Part shown: one piece after another, positions 31,743 through 41,204 of the stretch | Layout of the letters: the number at the start of each line of letters is the position of its first letter | How positions within the stretch are numbered: position 1 is the first letter of the stretch | Program-made: the position numbers and the translations under genes | Source of the DNA: Methanoregula sp. | GTDB lineage: Archaea > Halobacteriota > Methanomicrobia > Methanomicrobiales > Methanospirillaceae | Assembly: GCA_030694985.1 (NCBI GenBank) | Contig: JAUYTV010000039.1 | Location: forward strand, 1-41,269 | Direction: 5' to 3' | DNA length: 41,269 nt | Notes under the pieces: generated by a model | Told to the model about the DNA's origin: nothing | Database searches by the model: none | Seen by the model: only the letters and a program-made list of their open reading frames with translations

Positions 31743-33947
31743 ATGGATGATGCACGGTCCTGGTACATTTCAGGAATGTCTCTGCAGGCTGAAAACCGGC
31801 ATCAGGAAGCGCTCCTTGCATTCGAGCAGTCTCTTGCCCTTGATCCGGGAAATGCCGGTGCATGGAATGGTAAGGGACTGGCTCTTGCCCATCTTTTTGA
31901 GAACGCAGAAGCCATCCAGGCCTTTGACAGGGCTCTTGCGCTAGGAGAAGATAATGAGTTTGTCTGGTACAGCCGTGGTACTGCCCTGCACCTGCTGGGG
32001 CGAAATGAGGATGCGTTACAATCCTTTGACCGGGCGCTAAAATTAAAACCGGATGATCCACTTGCATGGACAGGCAGGGGTGATGCCCTGCTCGCACTTG
32101 AACGGTATGAAAGTTCAGTTGAATCCTATGACCGTGCCCTCACGTATGCAGCCGGTAGTTCATCTGCGATGATTGGAAAGAGCCTGGTCTGGTTTGTGCT
32201 GGGGGATTATGCAAAGGCGCAGGATTTTTCAGAAAAAGCGATCGCGCTTGAACCTGACAATACCCTTGCACTTATTACACTGGGCTCTTCACTGGCTGAA
32301 CAACGGATGTACAATGAAGCGATCACGGTCTGTGAGCAGGCGATAAAAATCGATGAGCACGGTGAATCTGCATATGCGGTAAAAGCTGCAGCACTTACCG
32401 AACTGGGCCGCTTTCCTGAATCTCTCAAATTCTTTGATCATGCCATTTCCTTAAATTCCTTAATGCCGGATGCCTGGATGGGTAAGGGGATGGTACTTGG
32501 TAAACTTGGGCGGAACGCTGATGCAATGCTGGCATTTGACCAGGCACTGCTGCTCAACCCGGACTGTGCAGCGGTCTGGTATAATGAGGGAAAAATATTC
32601 CGGTTTGTCTCCCGTACTGAAGAGCGCATGCAGGTTGCAGACCGCATGCCCCCGGTAAACCCGAATGTGGCAGAAGCATGGGGCAGCCGGGCGTTTGAAA
32701 AAGCGCAGGCCGGTCTCATGAATGAAGCTGTGCAGGAGTACGAGTGCGAAATCCAGACGAATTTTTATTCAGCCCCTCTCTGGTATAACCGTGGATTGGC
32801 GCTCGACACACTGGGCAGATCAGAAGAAGCGGTCCACTCCTTTGAAAATGCACTCAATGCAGATCCGTCCATGATGGCTGCATGGTACAACAAAGGGGTT
32901 TTAAAAGCCGCTTCCGGGCAGTTTGCAGAAGCAATCAACAATTTTGATCATGCACTGGCACTCGATAAGACTGCTGCGATCATCTGGGTGAACAAGGGGC
33001 TTTTATTTTCCCGGCTCTTCCGGTTCGAAGAGGAACTGGCGGCATATGATGCGGCTCTTACAATTGATCCAAATATGGCAGTTGCCTGGTACAACAAGGG
33101 TGTGGCGCTCCGGCAGCAGAACCGTAACCAGGATGCGCTCACCTCATTTGAAAAAGCGATCTCAATTGATCACGGATTGGTGCAGGCATGGTTTAACAAG
33201 GCCACAATCCACAGCAGGGAGGGATCCTATGAACTTGCCTTACAGGCCTATGAAATTGTCCTCTCTTTAGAACCCCTCCATACGCTTGCATGGGTGGGGA
33301 AAAGTATTGTCTTGATCAATATCGGCAGATCGGGTGCAGGAAAAAAGGCCTTTATCAGGGCAAACCAGGTAGCCACGCAGCTATCGCTGATGCGGAGGAA
33401 TTACGGAGGAGCACTCTTTCTTTTAAAAAGGAGCCGTAACTATGTGGCATTTCTTGATAAAAAAAGAAAATCTCCCCGCGATATCTCGCTTGCATGGTAT
33501 TCAACAGGGCTCTCTCTTTACCAGAATCACCGCAATGAAGAGGCCATTGGTGCGTTTCGCCGGGTATTGGCACTAGATCCTGCCAGTTCACGCAGCTGGT
33601 ATTACATTGGCCGCGCTGCTTCCAATATCGGAAAGTACAAAGAAGCACTCGAAGCCTATGGTCATGCACTCCATATCGATCCTGCCAACAAACAGGTCTG
33701 GAACAACAAAGGACTTGTCCACAGGCGACTTGGGCAGCCGGATGCCGCACTTTCCTCGTTTCGTAAGGCGCTCGAACTCGATAAAAAATACTTCCACGGC
33801 TGGTACAATACCGGGCTTGTCCTGATCGACCAGAAAAGGTATGCCGAGGCTGCAGGGGCTTTTGATACAGCACTATCCTTAAAACCCGATGATTCCCGTG
33901 CCCTCAACCGGAAACAATATGCAGCAATTAAAAACCGGGCTGTCTGA
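31743..33947 (+). CDS. Large tetratricopeptide-repeat protein
   Basis: The 734-aa protein consists nearly entirely of TPR units of 34 residues, about twenty in number. Each shows the W/Y-LG-Y/F-A-A/D-P pattern, for example AWYNKGVALRQQNRNQDALT and AWNGKGLALAHLFENAEAIQ. It has no signal peptide and no added domain, so it is a cytoplasmic scaffold for protein-protein contacts. Partners are unknown. A less regular stretch at about residues 540-580 (RRNYGGALFLLKRSRNYVAF) separates the main array from a last block of repeats. TATAAAC lies about 20 nt upstream and there is no ribosome site, so the mRNA may be leaderless. Confidence 0.9.
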   Translation: MDDARSWYISGMSLQAENRHQEALLAFEQSLALDPGNAGAWNGKGLALAHLFENAEAIQAFDRALALGEDNEFVWYSRGTALHLLGRNEDALQSFDRALKLKPDDPLAWTGRGDALLALERYESSVESYDRALTYAAGSSSAMIGKSLVWFVLGDYAKAQDFSEKAIALEPDNTLALITLGSSLAEQRMYNEAITVCEQAIKIDEHGESAYAVKAAALTELGRFPESLKFFDHAISLNSLMPDAWMGKGMVLGKLGRNADAMLAFDQALLLNPDCAAVWYNEGKIFRFVSRTEERMQVADRMPPVNPNVAEAWGSRAFEKAQAGLMNEAVQEYECEIQTNFYSAPLWYNRGLALDTLGRSEEAVHSFENALNADPSMMAAWYNKGVLKAASGQFAEAINNFDHALALDKTAAIIWVNKGLLFSRLFRFEEELAAYDAALTIDPNMAVAWYNKGVALRQQNRNQDALTSFEKAISIDHGLVQAWFNKATIHSREGSYELALQAYEIVLSLEPLHTLAWVGKSIVLINIGRSGAGKKAFIRANQVATQLSLMRRNYGGALFLLKRSRNYVAFLDKKRKSPRDISLAWYSTGLSLYQNHRNEEAIGAFRRVLALDPASSRSWYYIGRAASNIGKYKEALEAYGHALHIDPANKQVWNNKGLVHRRLGQPDAALSSFRKALELDKKYFHGWYNTGLVLIDQKRYAEAAGAFDTALSLKPDDSRALNRKQYAAIKNRAV

Positions 33948-34325
33948 AAGTCAAAAAAAACAGTTGGCGCTTCAGCGAAATGAGTGGGTAAATTCATTGC
34001 AGATTTACTATACTGATTGAGGACTGCCGCCCTTAAAAACCCCTGCATTGCGAGTATCTCCCCACCGGATGGGGGTCGGCGCGATGCTTCGTCGGGTCGC
34101 GCCTTGGCAAGGGGGTTTATAAGAGATGATGAAGTCCTGCAACTCACATTGAATAGCTCTCCACGGTTTGTGATATTTTCCGCTGGCCTTTGTGCAATCT
34201 TTTATGCAGGACTAAAAAATCCTAAATCCGGAGAAGAGCCCTAAACGGTAAAATTTTCCAGATTTTAATGCCACATGCATGCGACCATATGAAAAAGGCA
34301 GAGCCCTTTTGATAGTAAAAAAGTA
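33948..34325. other. Gene-free region holding a structured element
   Basis: No protein gene is accepted. An open frame within 34017-34244 only reads through a highly structured element (34017-34142, listed separately). The remainder (34150-34325) is AT-rich with nothing evident except T-rich stretches beyond the aIF1A stop. Confidence 0.5.
34017..34148 (+). ncRNA. Candidate structured RNA or structured repeat, possible H/ACA-like guide
   Basis: The sequence folds by eye into a closed structure. TTGAGGACT (34017-34025) pairs with AGTCCT-g-CAA (34133-34142). Inside, AAACCCCTGC (34037-34046) pairs with GCA-a-GGGGGTTT (34107-34118, with bulges). Two apical hairpins follow: CCCC/GGGG (34060-34063 with 34071-34074) and GGCGCGA/TCGCGCC (34078-34084 with 34097-34103). 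An ACA lies 3 nt after the basal stem (34146-34148), as in archaeal H/ACA guides. The GC content contrasts with the AT-rich surroundings. It might instead be a dispersed repeat element. The strand is uncertain. Confidence 0.35.
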
Positions 34326-34655
34326 TTAAAGATACCGGTTCTTGCGCAGCCAGTCCGCCTGGGGCGGCAGGTAGCGGTAGATGATATCGCACTTCTCGTC
34401 CTGGAAACTCCAGGGTGTGACAATCACAATGTCACCTTCCCGTATCCAGGCGCGCTTCTTGATCTTTCCCTTGATTCTGCCCATGCGGGTGACTCCGTCA
34501 TAACACCGTACCCGGATATGGTTTGCCCCCATCATGAGGTCAGCAAATGCGAACTGCTCACCGGCCCATTTCTTGGGAAGACGGACACGGACAACGGGCG
34601 TTCCGTCCGCGTTTACTGCGTTTGGATCTACATCATCGTTATTGTTGGGTCTAAT
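34326..34655 (-). CDS. Translation initiation factor aIF1A, apparent ATT start
   Basis: aIF1A binds the A site of the small ribosomal subunit and helps place the initiation complex. The visible core is ANHIRVRCYDGVTRMGRIKG, KIKKRAWIREGDIVIVTPWS and a C-terminal DWLRKNRYL. The family normally has about 35-40 further N-terminal residues, and the same frame continues upstream of the first ATG pair as RVRLPKKWAGEQFAFADLMM preceded by NNNDDVDPNAVNADGTPVV. That stretch holds no ATG, GTG or TTG. The frame opens after TGA at 34656-34658 with ATT at 34655. AAAGGAG lies upstream with 8 nt spacing. This gives 109 aa, the family length. An ATT initiation codon is therefore inferred. Confidence 0.85.
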   Translation of the reverse strand: MRPNNNDDVDPNAVNADGTPVVRVRLPKKWAGEQFAFADLMMGANHIRVRCYDGVTRMGRIKGKIKKRAWIREGDIVIVTPWSFQDEKCDIIYRYLPPQADWLRKNRYL

Positions 34656-34813
34656 TCAGACAACTCCTTTGCTATATGTATGACGTTCCAGACCAATGAA
34701 GGTATGTATTGTATTTATGGTAGCGCGATATCTCATAAAACTTACCCGGCCTCACTTTCTCCCCGCACACTATTTCCCTTATATTCTCTCGTTCTTACCT
34801 TTCTCACTATGCA

Positions 34814-35989
34814 ATGATCGGCAAAGGTGCATATCTCAAACAACTGACCGCATCAACCCAGCAGATGAGATCGGTGGAGGTGGGAAAAGAGATGGAGGGT
34901 AGTTCTCCACCCTCGGTATTTATCGGCAGCTGGAATTACCCAAATGTCTATGCCGGCCCGATGATCGCACCACAACACGGTGACACTGCGATCATGGACC
35001 TGCCTGAGTCATGGATTGCCGGCAACCACACGCAGGAAGAGATCATCGGTTACCGGCTCAATCTGGTACGGGGAAAATCCATGGTGAATGCGGGAGATCT
35101 TGGCTCGCGCTACGTAGAGAAACTCCAGGAGATCTCCTTGTCCTCATCCTCTATAGAAAGCGAAGTGGCTTTCTCATCAATTCCCACCGGTACAACCTTT
35201 TCTGAAGAGCATACGCCGTTTGGCCCGAGTGCAGGAATCGAGCGGTTTGAGATCGAGAGCGCAAGGTATGATCACAAACTCGAAAAGGTGTTCTATGACA
35301 CGGACCTGAGATCTGCTGAGGCAGTCATCAGCCTGCACCAACAGGCAGTCCCATTCTCCAGTATCCAGAAAGCATTCTCGGTTGGGACTATGGGGGTGGA
35401 ACGAAACCGGCACCTGGTCCCCACCCGCTGGTCGATAACAGCGTGCGACACCATGATCGGCGACCGGCTCTTAAATGATGTGAAGAAAAATCCGGTGATC
35501 GATACTTTTCGGATTTGCCAGTTCTCAAGCCTTCACAACAATTACGCAGTCATCCTGATGCCCACCAGCTGGCAGTACGAATGGTCAGAGGCGTTTTTGA
35601 AAGTGCTGGGCAATGAAGAGCTCGTCTTTTCGGATCATGAAGGGTACAAAAAGAAGAGCGGGTACTCTCATCTGGGCGGATGTTATTACTCGTGCAAGAT
35701 GGCCGTGCTCGAAGCGCTTTCCCGTCAGCAGGAGCAGGCAGGCGCAATCATTCTAAGAGAAGCACACCGGGGCTATGTGCCAATGGGAGTCTTTAATGTC
35801 CGTGAAAATGTCAGGAGCGCAATGCAGCAGCCTGCACAGGAGTTTGAAGATATCCGGTCTGCACTCCAGAGCCTCTCTGAAACGTTTACGCTTCCCATGA
35901 CCCGGTTTATTGAAGAAGGGGCATTGTTACGAGAATCTATCCGGCAGCGCCAGTGCAGGCTCAGTGATTTTTCATCGGCAGTGAACTGA
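34814..35989 (+). CDS. Nre-family DNA repair protein
   Basis: Nre proteins are archaeal DNA repair factors that interact with PCNA. The 391-aa product has the family core [20 protein letters not shown] and [18 protein letters not shown] near the N-terminus, and [19 protein letters not shown] in the middle. Many homologues begin with a Cys4 zinc finger. It is not seen here, and the in-frame sequence upstream does not encode it. The C-terminus QCRLSDFS (about residue 380) is a fair PCNA-interacting peptide (QX2LX2F). The gene is divergent from aIF1A and followed directly by the Y-family polymerase gene, so the two are probably one repair unit. Confidence 0.88.
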   Translation: MIGKGAYLKQLTASTQQMRSVEVGKEMEGSSPPSVFIGSWNYPNVYAGPMIAPQHGDTAIMDLPESWIAGNHTQEEIIGYRLNLVRGKSMVNAGDLGSRYVEKLQEISLSSSSIESEVAFSSIPTGTTFSEEHTPFGPSAGIERFEIESARYDHKLEKVFYDTDLRSAEAVISLHQQAVPFSSIQKAFSVGTMGVERNRHLVPTRWSITACDTMIGDRLLNDVKKNPVIDTFRICQFSSLHNNYAVILMPTSWQYEWSEAFLKVLGNEELVFSDHEGYKKKSGYSHLGGCYYSCKMAVLEALSRQQEQAGAIILREAHRGYVPMGVFNVRENVRSAMQQPAQEFEDIRSALQSLSETFTLPMTRFIEEGALLRESIRQRQCRLSDFSSAVN

Positions 35990-35990
35990 T

Positions 35991-37121
35991 ATGACGAGCA
36001 GCGCGGTACAGGAATTCAGGTGTGGGACCTTTGCTATGGGAAATAAGAGCACAGATCGTCAGCGGATCATCCTGCACCTGGATATGGACAGTTTCTATGC
36101 ATCTGTTGAGGTGCGGGAGAATTCGGATCTCAAAGGAAAACCTGTAGTCATTGGTGCTGATCCAAAAAATGGCACCGGGCGTGGGGTGGTCTCTACCTGC
36201 TCGTATGAGGCGCGGGCATTTGGCATACGATCTGCAATGCCCATATCCCAGGCATTTGTTCTCTGCCCGCATGCGGTTTTTCTCCCTCCAGATTTTCCCC
36301 GGTATGCCAAAGCCTCTGCTGAAGTGATGGCGATCTTAAAATCCCATGAGTTTCCGTTCCAGCAGGTGAGCATCGATGAGGCCTTTTTAGATGTGAGTGC
36401 TGTGAGGAATTATGCGGAAGCAACCGATCTTGCTGAACGGATAAGAAATGATATCCGCACGCAGCTCGCTCTCACCTGCTCGATTGGTATTGCCCCGACA
36501 AAAGTGGTGGCAAAGATCGCTTCAGATATCAATAAACCTGATGGACTTACCGTTGTTGAACCAGAGAAACTCTTTTCATTCCTTGCCCCAATGCCGGTAA
36601 GAAAGATTCCCGGTGTGGGCCGGAAGGCAGAAGCAGAACTCTTTGAGATGGGCATCAGGATGATTAAGGATCTCGTTGAATCTGACATCCAGGTGCTGAT
36701 CGCACGGTTCGGGCGTTTTGCGATTGCTCTTCAGGCTGTTACTTCCGGCATTGATGATGACATTGTCAAAGAGAGGGACCGTGTGAAGTCTGTGTCCCGC
36801 GAGACGACATTTTTAAACGATACAACCGATGAGCAGGTGATAGCTGCAACCATGGATGCACTTGTACAGGAGGTATGCCGGAATCTTTCTGATGAATCAC
36901 TGAGATGCAGGACCGTTACTATCAAGGTGCGGTATCACGGATTTGTGACAAAGACAAAATGTCGGACTCTCCTGCATTATACGGATGATGAAAAAACTCT
37001 GCGCTCCTGTGCACATTCCCTGCTACGGGATATTTTTGATGGCCGTCCGATCCGTCTTCTTGGCATACGATTGTCCACTTTTGAGAAACATGATGCCCGG
37101 CAGATGATCCTTAATGTTTGA
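35991..37121 (+). CDS. dinB: DNA polymerase IV (Y family, Dpo4/DinB)
   Basis: This lesion-bypass polymerase of the DinB class has the palm motifs in order: RIILHLDMDSFYASVEVREN (first acidic site), then ARAFGIRSAMPISQAF, and the SIDEAFLDVSA motif with catalytic Asp and Glu, followed by TCSIGIAPTKVVAKIASD, helix-hairpin-helix FLAPMPVRKIPGVGRKAE and the little finger domain. It begins one nt after the Nre stop. An internal ATG at 36039 (MGNKSTDRQR) is the alternative start and closer to family starts. The first 16 residues are not conserved-looking. The C-terminus shows no evident PCNA-binding peptide. Confidence 0.94.
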   Translation: MTSSAVQEFRCGTFAMGNKSTDRQRIILHLDMDSFYASVEVRENSDLKGKPVVIGADPKNGTGRGVVSTCSYEARAFGIRSAMPISQAFVLCPHAVFLPPDFPRYAKASAEVMAILKSHEFPFQQVSIDEAFLDVSAVRNYAEATDLAERIRNDIRTQLALTCSIGIAPTKVVAKIASDINKPDGLTVVEPEKLFSFLAPMPVRKIPGVGRKAEAELFEMGIRMIKDLVESDIQVLIARFGRFAIALQAVTSGIDDDIVKERDRVKSVSRETTFLNDTTDEQVIAATMDALVQEVCRNLSDESLRCRTVTIKVRYHGFVTKTKCRTLLHYTDDEKTLRSCAHSLLRDIFDGRPIRLLGIRLSTFEKHDARQMILNV

Positions 37122-37696
37122 CCGTCCGGTTCGCCGGTTTGATGTACGGAATGTGCCAGTCATGCTGCTTGTTATTGGACTTACAATTACGCATTACAAG
37201 CCCATCCATTCCGGTAATGAAAGATGGGGCGCATAAAAAAAGGTTATTTATCTGATATTATTATGGGGCTGGAGGGTTTGCCTGCCGTTGTGATCGGACG
37301 GCAGGTTCAGGATGTGTAATTTTGGGGAAATGCAGTGCATAGGGACAAAACCCGGAATAAATCAAACCACCTCCATTAATAGGTATATTTCTTAATTATA
37401 CTTTATAGTATTTAAAAATTATCTTCGAGGAATAACACAGAATTTCTAATTGTAGAGAATTTGCATACAAATTTTCTGCATGTTTCAAAAAAATTTCCCA
37501 ATCAAAGGTATGTAGCATCTTATTTTTTTTATCTTTTTTTTTTGGTTAAGCAAACCCCATCTTTTTTTTATAAACGGAAACTGCAATGCAGACAATGATA
37601 AGTAAAAAAAATATCCATAACCTTGCGGCAGAACGCAATAAAAAAACAGCTACACCCTCATTACCGGAAACTACCAGCCATCTGAATCACGCGCAG
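37122..37696. other. AT-rich intergenic stretch
   Basis: No gene is seen in this 575-bp interval. It has one clear hairpin (CCTGCCGT 37281-37288 and ACGGCAGG 37298-37305, 9-nt loop) about 160 nt past dinB, and several A/T-rich tracts at 37370-37620 with TATA-like sequence near 37405-37420. It may include a small untranslated RNA, but nothing supports one specifically. Confidence 0.5.
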
Positions 37697-37978
37697 TCAT
37701 CGCTGCTCTTCCTGCTCTTTTGGTAAATCGGTTTCCTGTTCGCTGGATGAACTTGCATTACATGCTATCGCATGGCCAGGTGCCAGACAACGTTCCGGAA
37801 GCAATCCTTCTTCGTGCGGTGTTGCGGTATAGTGCAGTTTCCTGTCGTATTCGTTTGCACTGATGCTGCGCATCGGACCGTTACACAATTTACAGAATGC
37901 ACCCAGAACAAAATCTTTTGTCTTCCTGCATCCCAAAGCCTGACAAAATGAGCATTGACAATAGGTTAGTGTATTCAT
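37697..37978 (-). CDS. Small Cys-rich hypothetical protein
   Basis: The 93-aa protein is not recognised. Its first third is cysteine-rich (YCQCSFCQALGCRK at residues 6-19 and FCKLCNGPM at 28-36), which would form a zinc ribbon or similar small metal site. The C-terminal part is a Ser/Glu-rich, disordered tail (SSSSEQETDLPKEQEEQR). A good ribosome site, GGAG, lies 4 nt before the ATG, which supports a real gene. It stands alone in a gene-poor stretch. Confidence 0.6.
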   Translation of the reverse strand: MNTLTYCQCSFCQALGCRKTKDFVLGAFCKLCNGPMRSISANEYDRKLHYTATPHEEGLLPERCLAPGHAIACNASSSSEQETDLPKEQEEQR

Positions 37979-38193
37979 TTCACTCCAATTCCCTTTTTGT
38001 ATATGATATTGGAATAGTATTTTTTAAGGGTGTTTCTGTATGATATCCCATAAGAAACACCAAAAGAAACGCGACTGTCCGTGGCTCTGCTGCCAATGCT
38101 AAGGGGGCAATCACACGGACTTCATTCCTGTGTTCATATGGATAATTTCAATAGTACCTGGTATGCGACAGGTCATACTCTGGATCATCCACT

Positions 38194-38201
38194 AAAAAAA
38201 A
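38194..38201 (-). terminator. Oligo-T tract after the CocE/NonD-type gene
   Basis: Eight T on the minus strand lie about 15 nt beyond the stop of the hydrolase gene. This is consistent with an archaeal terminator. No strong hairpin precedes it. Confidence 0.45.
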
Positions 38202-38216
38202 TGAGAGAAAAATGAA

Positions 38217-40304
38217 TTATTGAAAATCTCTGGGTATTAAATCATTCCAGGCCTTTTCCCTGATCAGCGTTTCGTTCTCATATAACTTTTTAGAGACGGA
38301 TAGCGTGAAGGCTTTCTCATCCGAAGTCATGGTATAAACTCCAACAACGCGTAGAGTACGGCCTGGCAGCATAATCTCATTGGTCACAATTGATTCATAT
38401 TCAGCATGAGCCGGATCATTATCATTCACACGCCATGTGTTCAATTCATTTGTGTGATAGGATCTGTTTCCGATTGTCCAGGTGCTGTCATCGCCAGTGG
38501 TATAGACCGATTCTCCGCTTTTGGAATCATGGTACTGGGGGTAATCAGTATTAACGGGTTTTGATTTCCCTGATTCTGCATCCGGCCAACCCTCTTCTGG
38601 TTCTGGCAGTGGAAGAACGCAGGAGCCGGTCAGGGTATTTTTCATTACAACCGGAAGATCAAGAGAAGTACCAGGCCCAAAATAGAGTGTTGTACTCCCT
38701 TTGTAAGGAGTTGGCCATGCCATCGGAAACTGGGCATTACTGACCGAGAGTCGTATCCGGTGACCGGGATTGAATTTCCAGGTTGTGTAATGAATCTCAC
38801 CATAGAGGTCTGTAGGGTTGTTTGGGATCAGGGGTATCCGTTCAAGACGTGATATCCGGTCTGCCGGATTTATTAAGGTGCCACTGACAAGGGAGACTTT
38901 CCCATCAGGCCAGACATCTTCAAGCCGTACGGTCCATTGATAATGCGGTGCATCAGCTGAGACTTTTAAATGAACAACAGGTGACCCGATGATCTCTACA
39001 GGTTCTGCTAACGGGGCTGAATCATACACCAGACTTCCTTTATCATCGTCAGCCATGTCACCGGTCATCTCTCCCCACCAGGTGTGAATACCAATACCGG
39101 ATCCTGCAATATAGGGTAGTGTATTTTCAACTGATTTTTCTGGTACTGAATCTATGAGATGGTGGTTTGAATCAGGATAGAATCGTCGCATCTCTATTCC
39201 TTTAACCGGCCATTCCCCACATCGCCATTCTCCGGGTGATACATATCCCTCGGGTACATCTGCTGCAGGCAAGGGAGGATCGCTATCCCTGACAAAGACC
39301 ATAAAGCGGGGTTCGTTCATAATTCCTGTATCCACTCCTTTCAGCCACATATCCCACCACCGGACAGCCTTAGCCCGCCACTCATAATTCGGCCCGGGTG
39401 TTCCTGTATTTGGCCAGGCATGATTCCATGGGCCCAGGTCGGCCTTAATCCGGGTATTTGATGAGTTCATCATGCGGGGGATTGTATCCCGGTATCCATC
39501 GAGCAGTCCCCCAATCAAATATACCGGAATCTCAATATCGGGTTTAAACCGTACAGATTTCTCACGCCAGAATGGTCCATCCTTCTGGTTTTCTTTCCAG
39601 ATCAAATGCCAGGGAGTCTGATCAAACCGGTTGGCAAAATATTCATTGGTGATTGCATATTCATCGGTAGCAGGCAAGGAATTGGATGTATCGATCATCG
39701 GTTCCCAGCAGTCCATATGGATCACCCCGTCGATATAATGAACATCCTGGTAAAAAAGATCGTCTGAGCCATGAGCGATCAGGATGGCTTTGAGTGCAGG
39801 TGGTTTACGGGCTGCAATCAGAAGGGAGTTAAATCCACTCCATGAGAGTCCGAACATCCCGACATTCCCATTAGACCACTCACTCCTTGAGAGCTGGTTT
39901 ATAATCTCTACCCCATCAGAGAGTTCCTGTTCAGTGTACTCTGAAGTTGGAAGAACCCCCTCACTGCTACCGGTGCCCCGGACATCTACTTTTGCAACTA
40001 CATATCCCCGCTTGGCAAAATATGAGCAGAGCGGATAATCTTCCAGATATGCGATATCATCCTTACGATAGGGGTCCATCTGAAGGAGGACAGGGAATTT
40101 TTCGCCAGGATTACCTGAAACCGGCATAAAATAGGTAACTGATAATTTTACCCCGTCTGACATAGTCAGCCAGTCTTTCTGGGTTGTTATTGTATAGAGT
40201 GATGAAGAAGAGCTAACCGATGTCTGGGACGGCGATGGAGTACTGCACCCGGATACCAAAAGCAGTACGATTATGAATAAGGAATACATTGGAACGACTT
40301 TCAT
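38217..40304 (-). CDS. CocE/NonD-family serine hydrolase lipoprotein
   Basis: The 695-aa protein is an X-Pro dipeptidyl-peptidase/cocaine-esterase type hydrolase. It starts with a lipoprotein signal (SLFIIVLLLVSGCSTPS), so it is tethered on the outer face of the membrane. The alpha/beta-hydrolase part has AKVDVRGTGSSEGVLP, the nucleophile elbow GLSWSGFN with Ser at about residue 164, and a likely catalytic His in GPWNHAWPN. The C-terminal half is the jelly-roll domain of the family (WTVRLEDVWPDGKVSLVSG and NPGHRIRLSVSNAQFPMAWP). Its substrate (peptide or ester) is not known. Such an enzyme is uncommon for a methanogen and suggests acquisition from bacteria. Confidence 0.88.
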   Translation of the reverse strand: MKVVPMYSLFIIVLLLVSGCSTPSPSQTSVSSSSSLYTITTQKDWLTMSDGVKLSVTYFMPVSGNPGEKFPVLLQMDPYRKDDIAYLEDYPLCSYFAKRGYVVAKVDVRGTGSSEGVLPTSEYTEQELSDGVEIINQLSRSEWSNGNVGMFGLSWSGFNSLLIAARKPPALKAILIAHGSDDLFYQDVHYIDGVIHMDCWEPMIDTSNSLPATDEYAITNEYFANRFDQTPWHLIWKENQKDGPFWREKSVRFKPDIEIPVYLIGGLLDGYRDTIPRMMNSSNTRIKADLGPWNHAWPNTGTPGPNYEWRAKAVRWWDMWLKGVDTGIMNEPRFMVFVRDSDPPLPAADVPEGYVSPGEWRCGEWPVKGIEMRRFYPDSNHHLIDSVPEKSVENTLPYIAGSGIGIHTWWGEMTGDMADDDKGSLVYDSAPLAEPVEIIGSPVVHLKVSADAPHYQWTVRLEDVWPDGKVSLVSGTLINPADRISRLERIPLIPNNPTDLYGEIHYTTWKFNPGHRIRLSVSNAQFPMAWPTPYKGSTTLYFGPGTSLDLPVVMKNTLTGSCVLPLPEPEEGWPDAESGKSKPVNTDYPQYHDSKSGESVYTTGDDSTWTIGNRSYHTNELNTWRVNDNDPAHAEYESIVTNEIMLPGRTLRVVGVYTMTSDEKAFTLSVSKKLYENETLIREKAWNDLIPRDFQ

Positions 40305-40497
40305 GAATGGCTACTCCGGTTCTAATCACCTTTCAGGTAATGGATACTGGATACTTTATGATGTTAATGATTATCGATTCTTTCTTTTGCTGTTCCAAAT
40401 CCATCGACCACGAGATCAGCTGGCAGAAAAACCTTATTTTACGTTGATTTTAAAAATCAGGCCGGGGTAAGATCCACTGTCCACGGACCATCCGCCC

Positions 40498-40941
40498 TCA
40501 CCTCAAGGATATGTTTACCTTGGGTAATTTGACAATTTTTCTGCCTGTGCAGGAGCCGGATCCCATTTCGTTGAAAACATATTCCTCATTTTTACCGCTG
40601 CTGTCAGTGATATGGACTATGAAAACTCCGGTTTTCGGGTACGATGCAGTTATTGTATACCCCTCTTCCACGGTTACAAAAAATCCACGATTTTCATCAT
40701 TGGCGCCGGAAATTTTCAAGTGCTCTGATGTTCCTGTTGAGGATTTGTATTTTTTTTCTGGTGCTGATGAATCTGAAGCGACTGTTTCTTGACGTACCGG
40801 CTCCTGCTGTGCAGCTGCAGTGGGGATTGGTGTTCTTACTGCAACCGGTGCCGTATTTGTGGTAGCCGGGCTTGTGCACCCTGCCGCAAGTATGAGCATT
40901 ATACAGAGAAAAATGAGAAACATTCCCGAAGAATTTTTCAT
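40498..40941 (-). CDS. Small lipoprotein
   Basis: The 147-aa product (start ATG 40941) has a lipoprotein signal, FLIFLCIMLILAAGCTSP, then a Thr/Ala/Gln-rich linker and a C-terminal domain of about 75 residues rich in beta strands (EGYTITASYPKTGVFIVHIT, SSGKNEEYVFNEMGSGSC). I do not recognise the domain. The frame is open for 59 more codons upstream, but that part is the coding sense of a dispersed repeat at 40951-41015 and beyond and lies before the signal peptide, so the internal ATG is chosen. No clear ribosome site is seen. Confidence 0.65.
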   Translation of the reverse strand: MKNSSGMFLIFLCIMLILAAGCTSPATTNTAPVAVRTPIPTAAAQQEPVRQETVASDSSAPEKKYKSSTGTSEHLKISGANDENRGFFVTVEEGYTITASYPKTGVFIVHITDSSGKNEEYVFNEMGSGSCTGRKIVKLPKVNISLR

Positions 40942-40950
40942 ACTATCTAT

Positions 40951-41015
40951 AATGAAGTAAACAACCCTTTTGGCATCCTCATAGACCTGCTCCCATCCGG
41001 GCTCTATACGGGCTT
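40951..41015. repeat. 65-bp direct repeat, copy 1
   Basis: This stretch equals 41205-41269 at 64 of 65 positions in the same orientation. On the minus strand it can be read as a continuous frame (GWEQVYEDAKRVVYF), which continues into the next 100 bp. In the second copy the Trp codon is a stop (TGA). It appears to be part of a longer dispersed element. Confidence 0.85.
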
Positions 41016-41204
41016 GGATTCCCCCTTTTCGTCCTGTTTGACCGGCCTTATTGGATGTTTTTCCACGATGATTTTTAAAATACCCCAAAATATCGGGCCA
41101 ATCGCCAGATGAGAGCATTTTATCAGGATAAAACCGGCCTTAACAAACCCTATTGGATTGAATCCGTTTTTCCGGATGACCTGTAATCAATGGGGGCAGA
41201 CAAA

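Noticed and set aside
34017-34244. 75-codon open frame across the structured element
   Set aside because: The frame reads hairpin arms; the base pairing explains the sequence better than a protein.
40942-41118. 59-residue N-terminal extension of the small lipoprotein
   Set aside because: It would place a repeat-derived sequence before a lipoprotein signal peptide, so the internal start is preferred.
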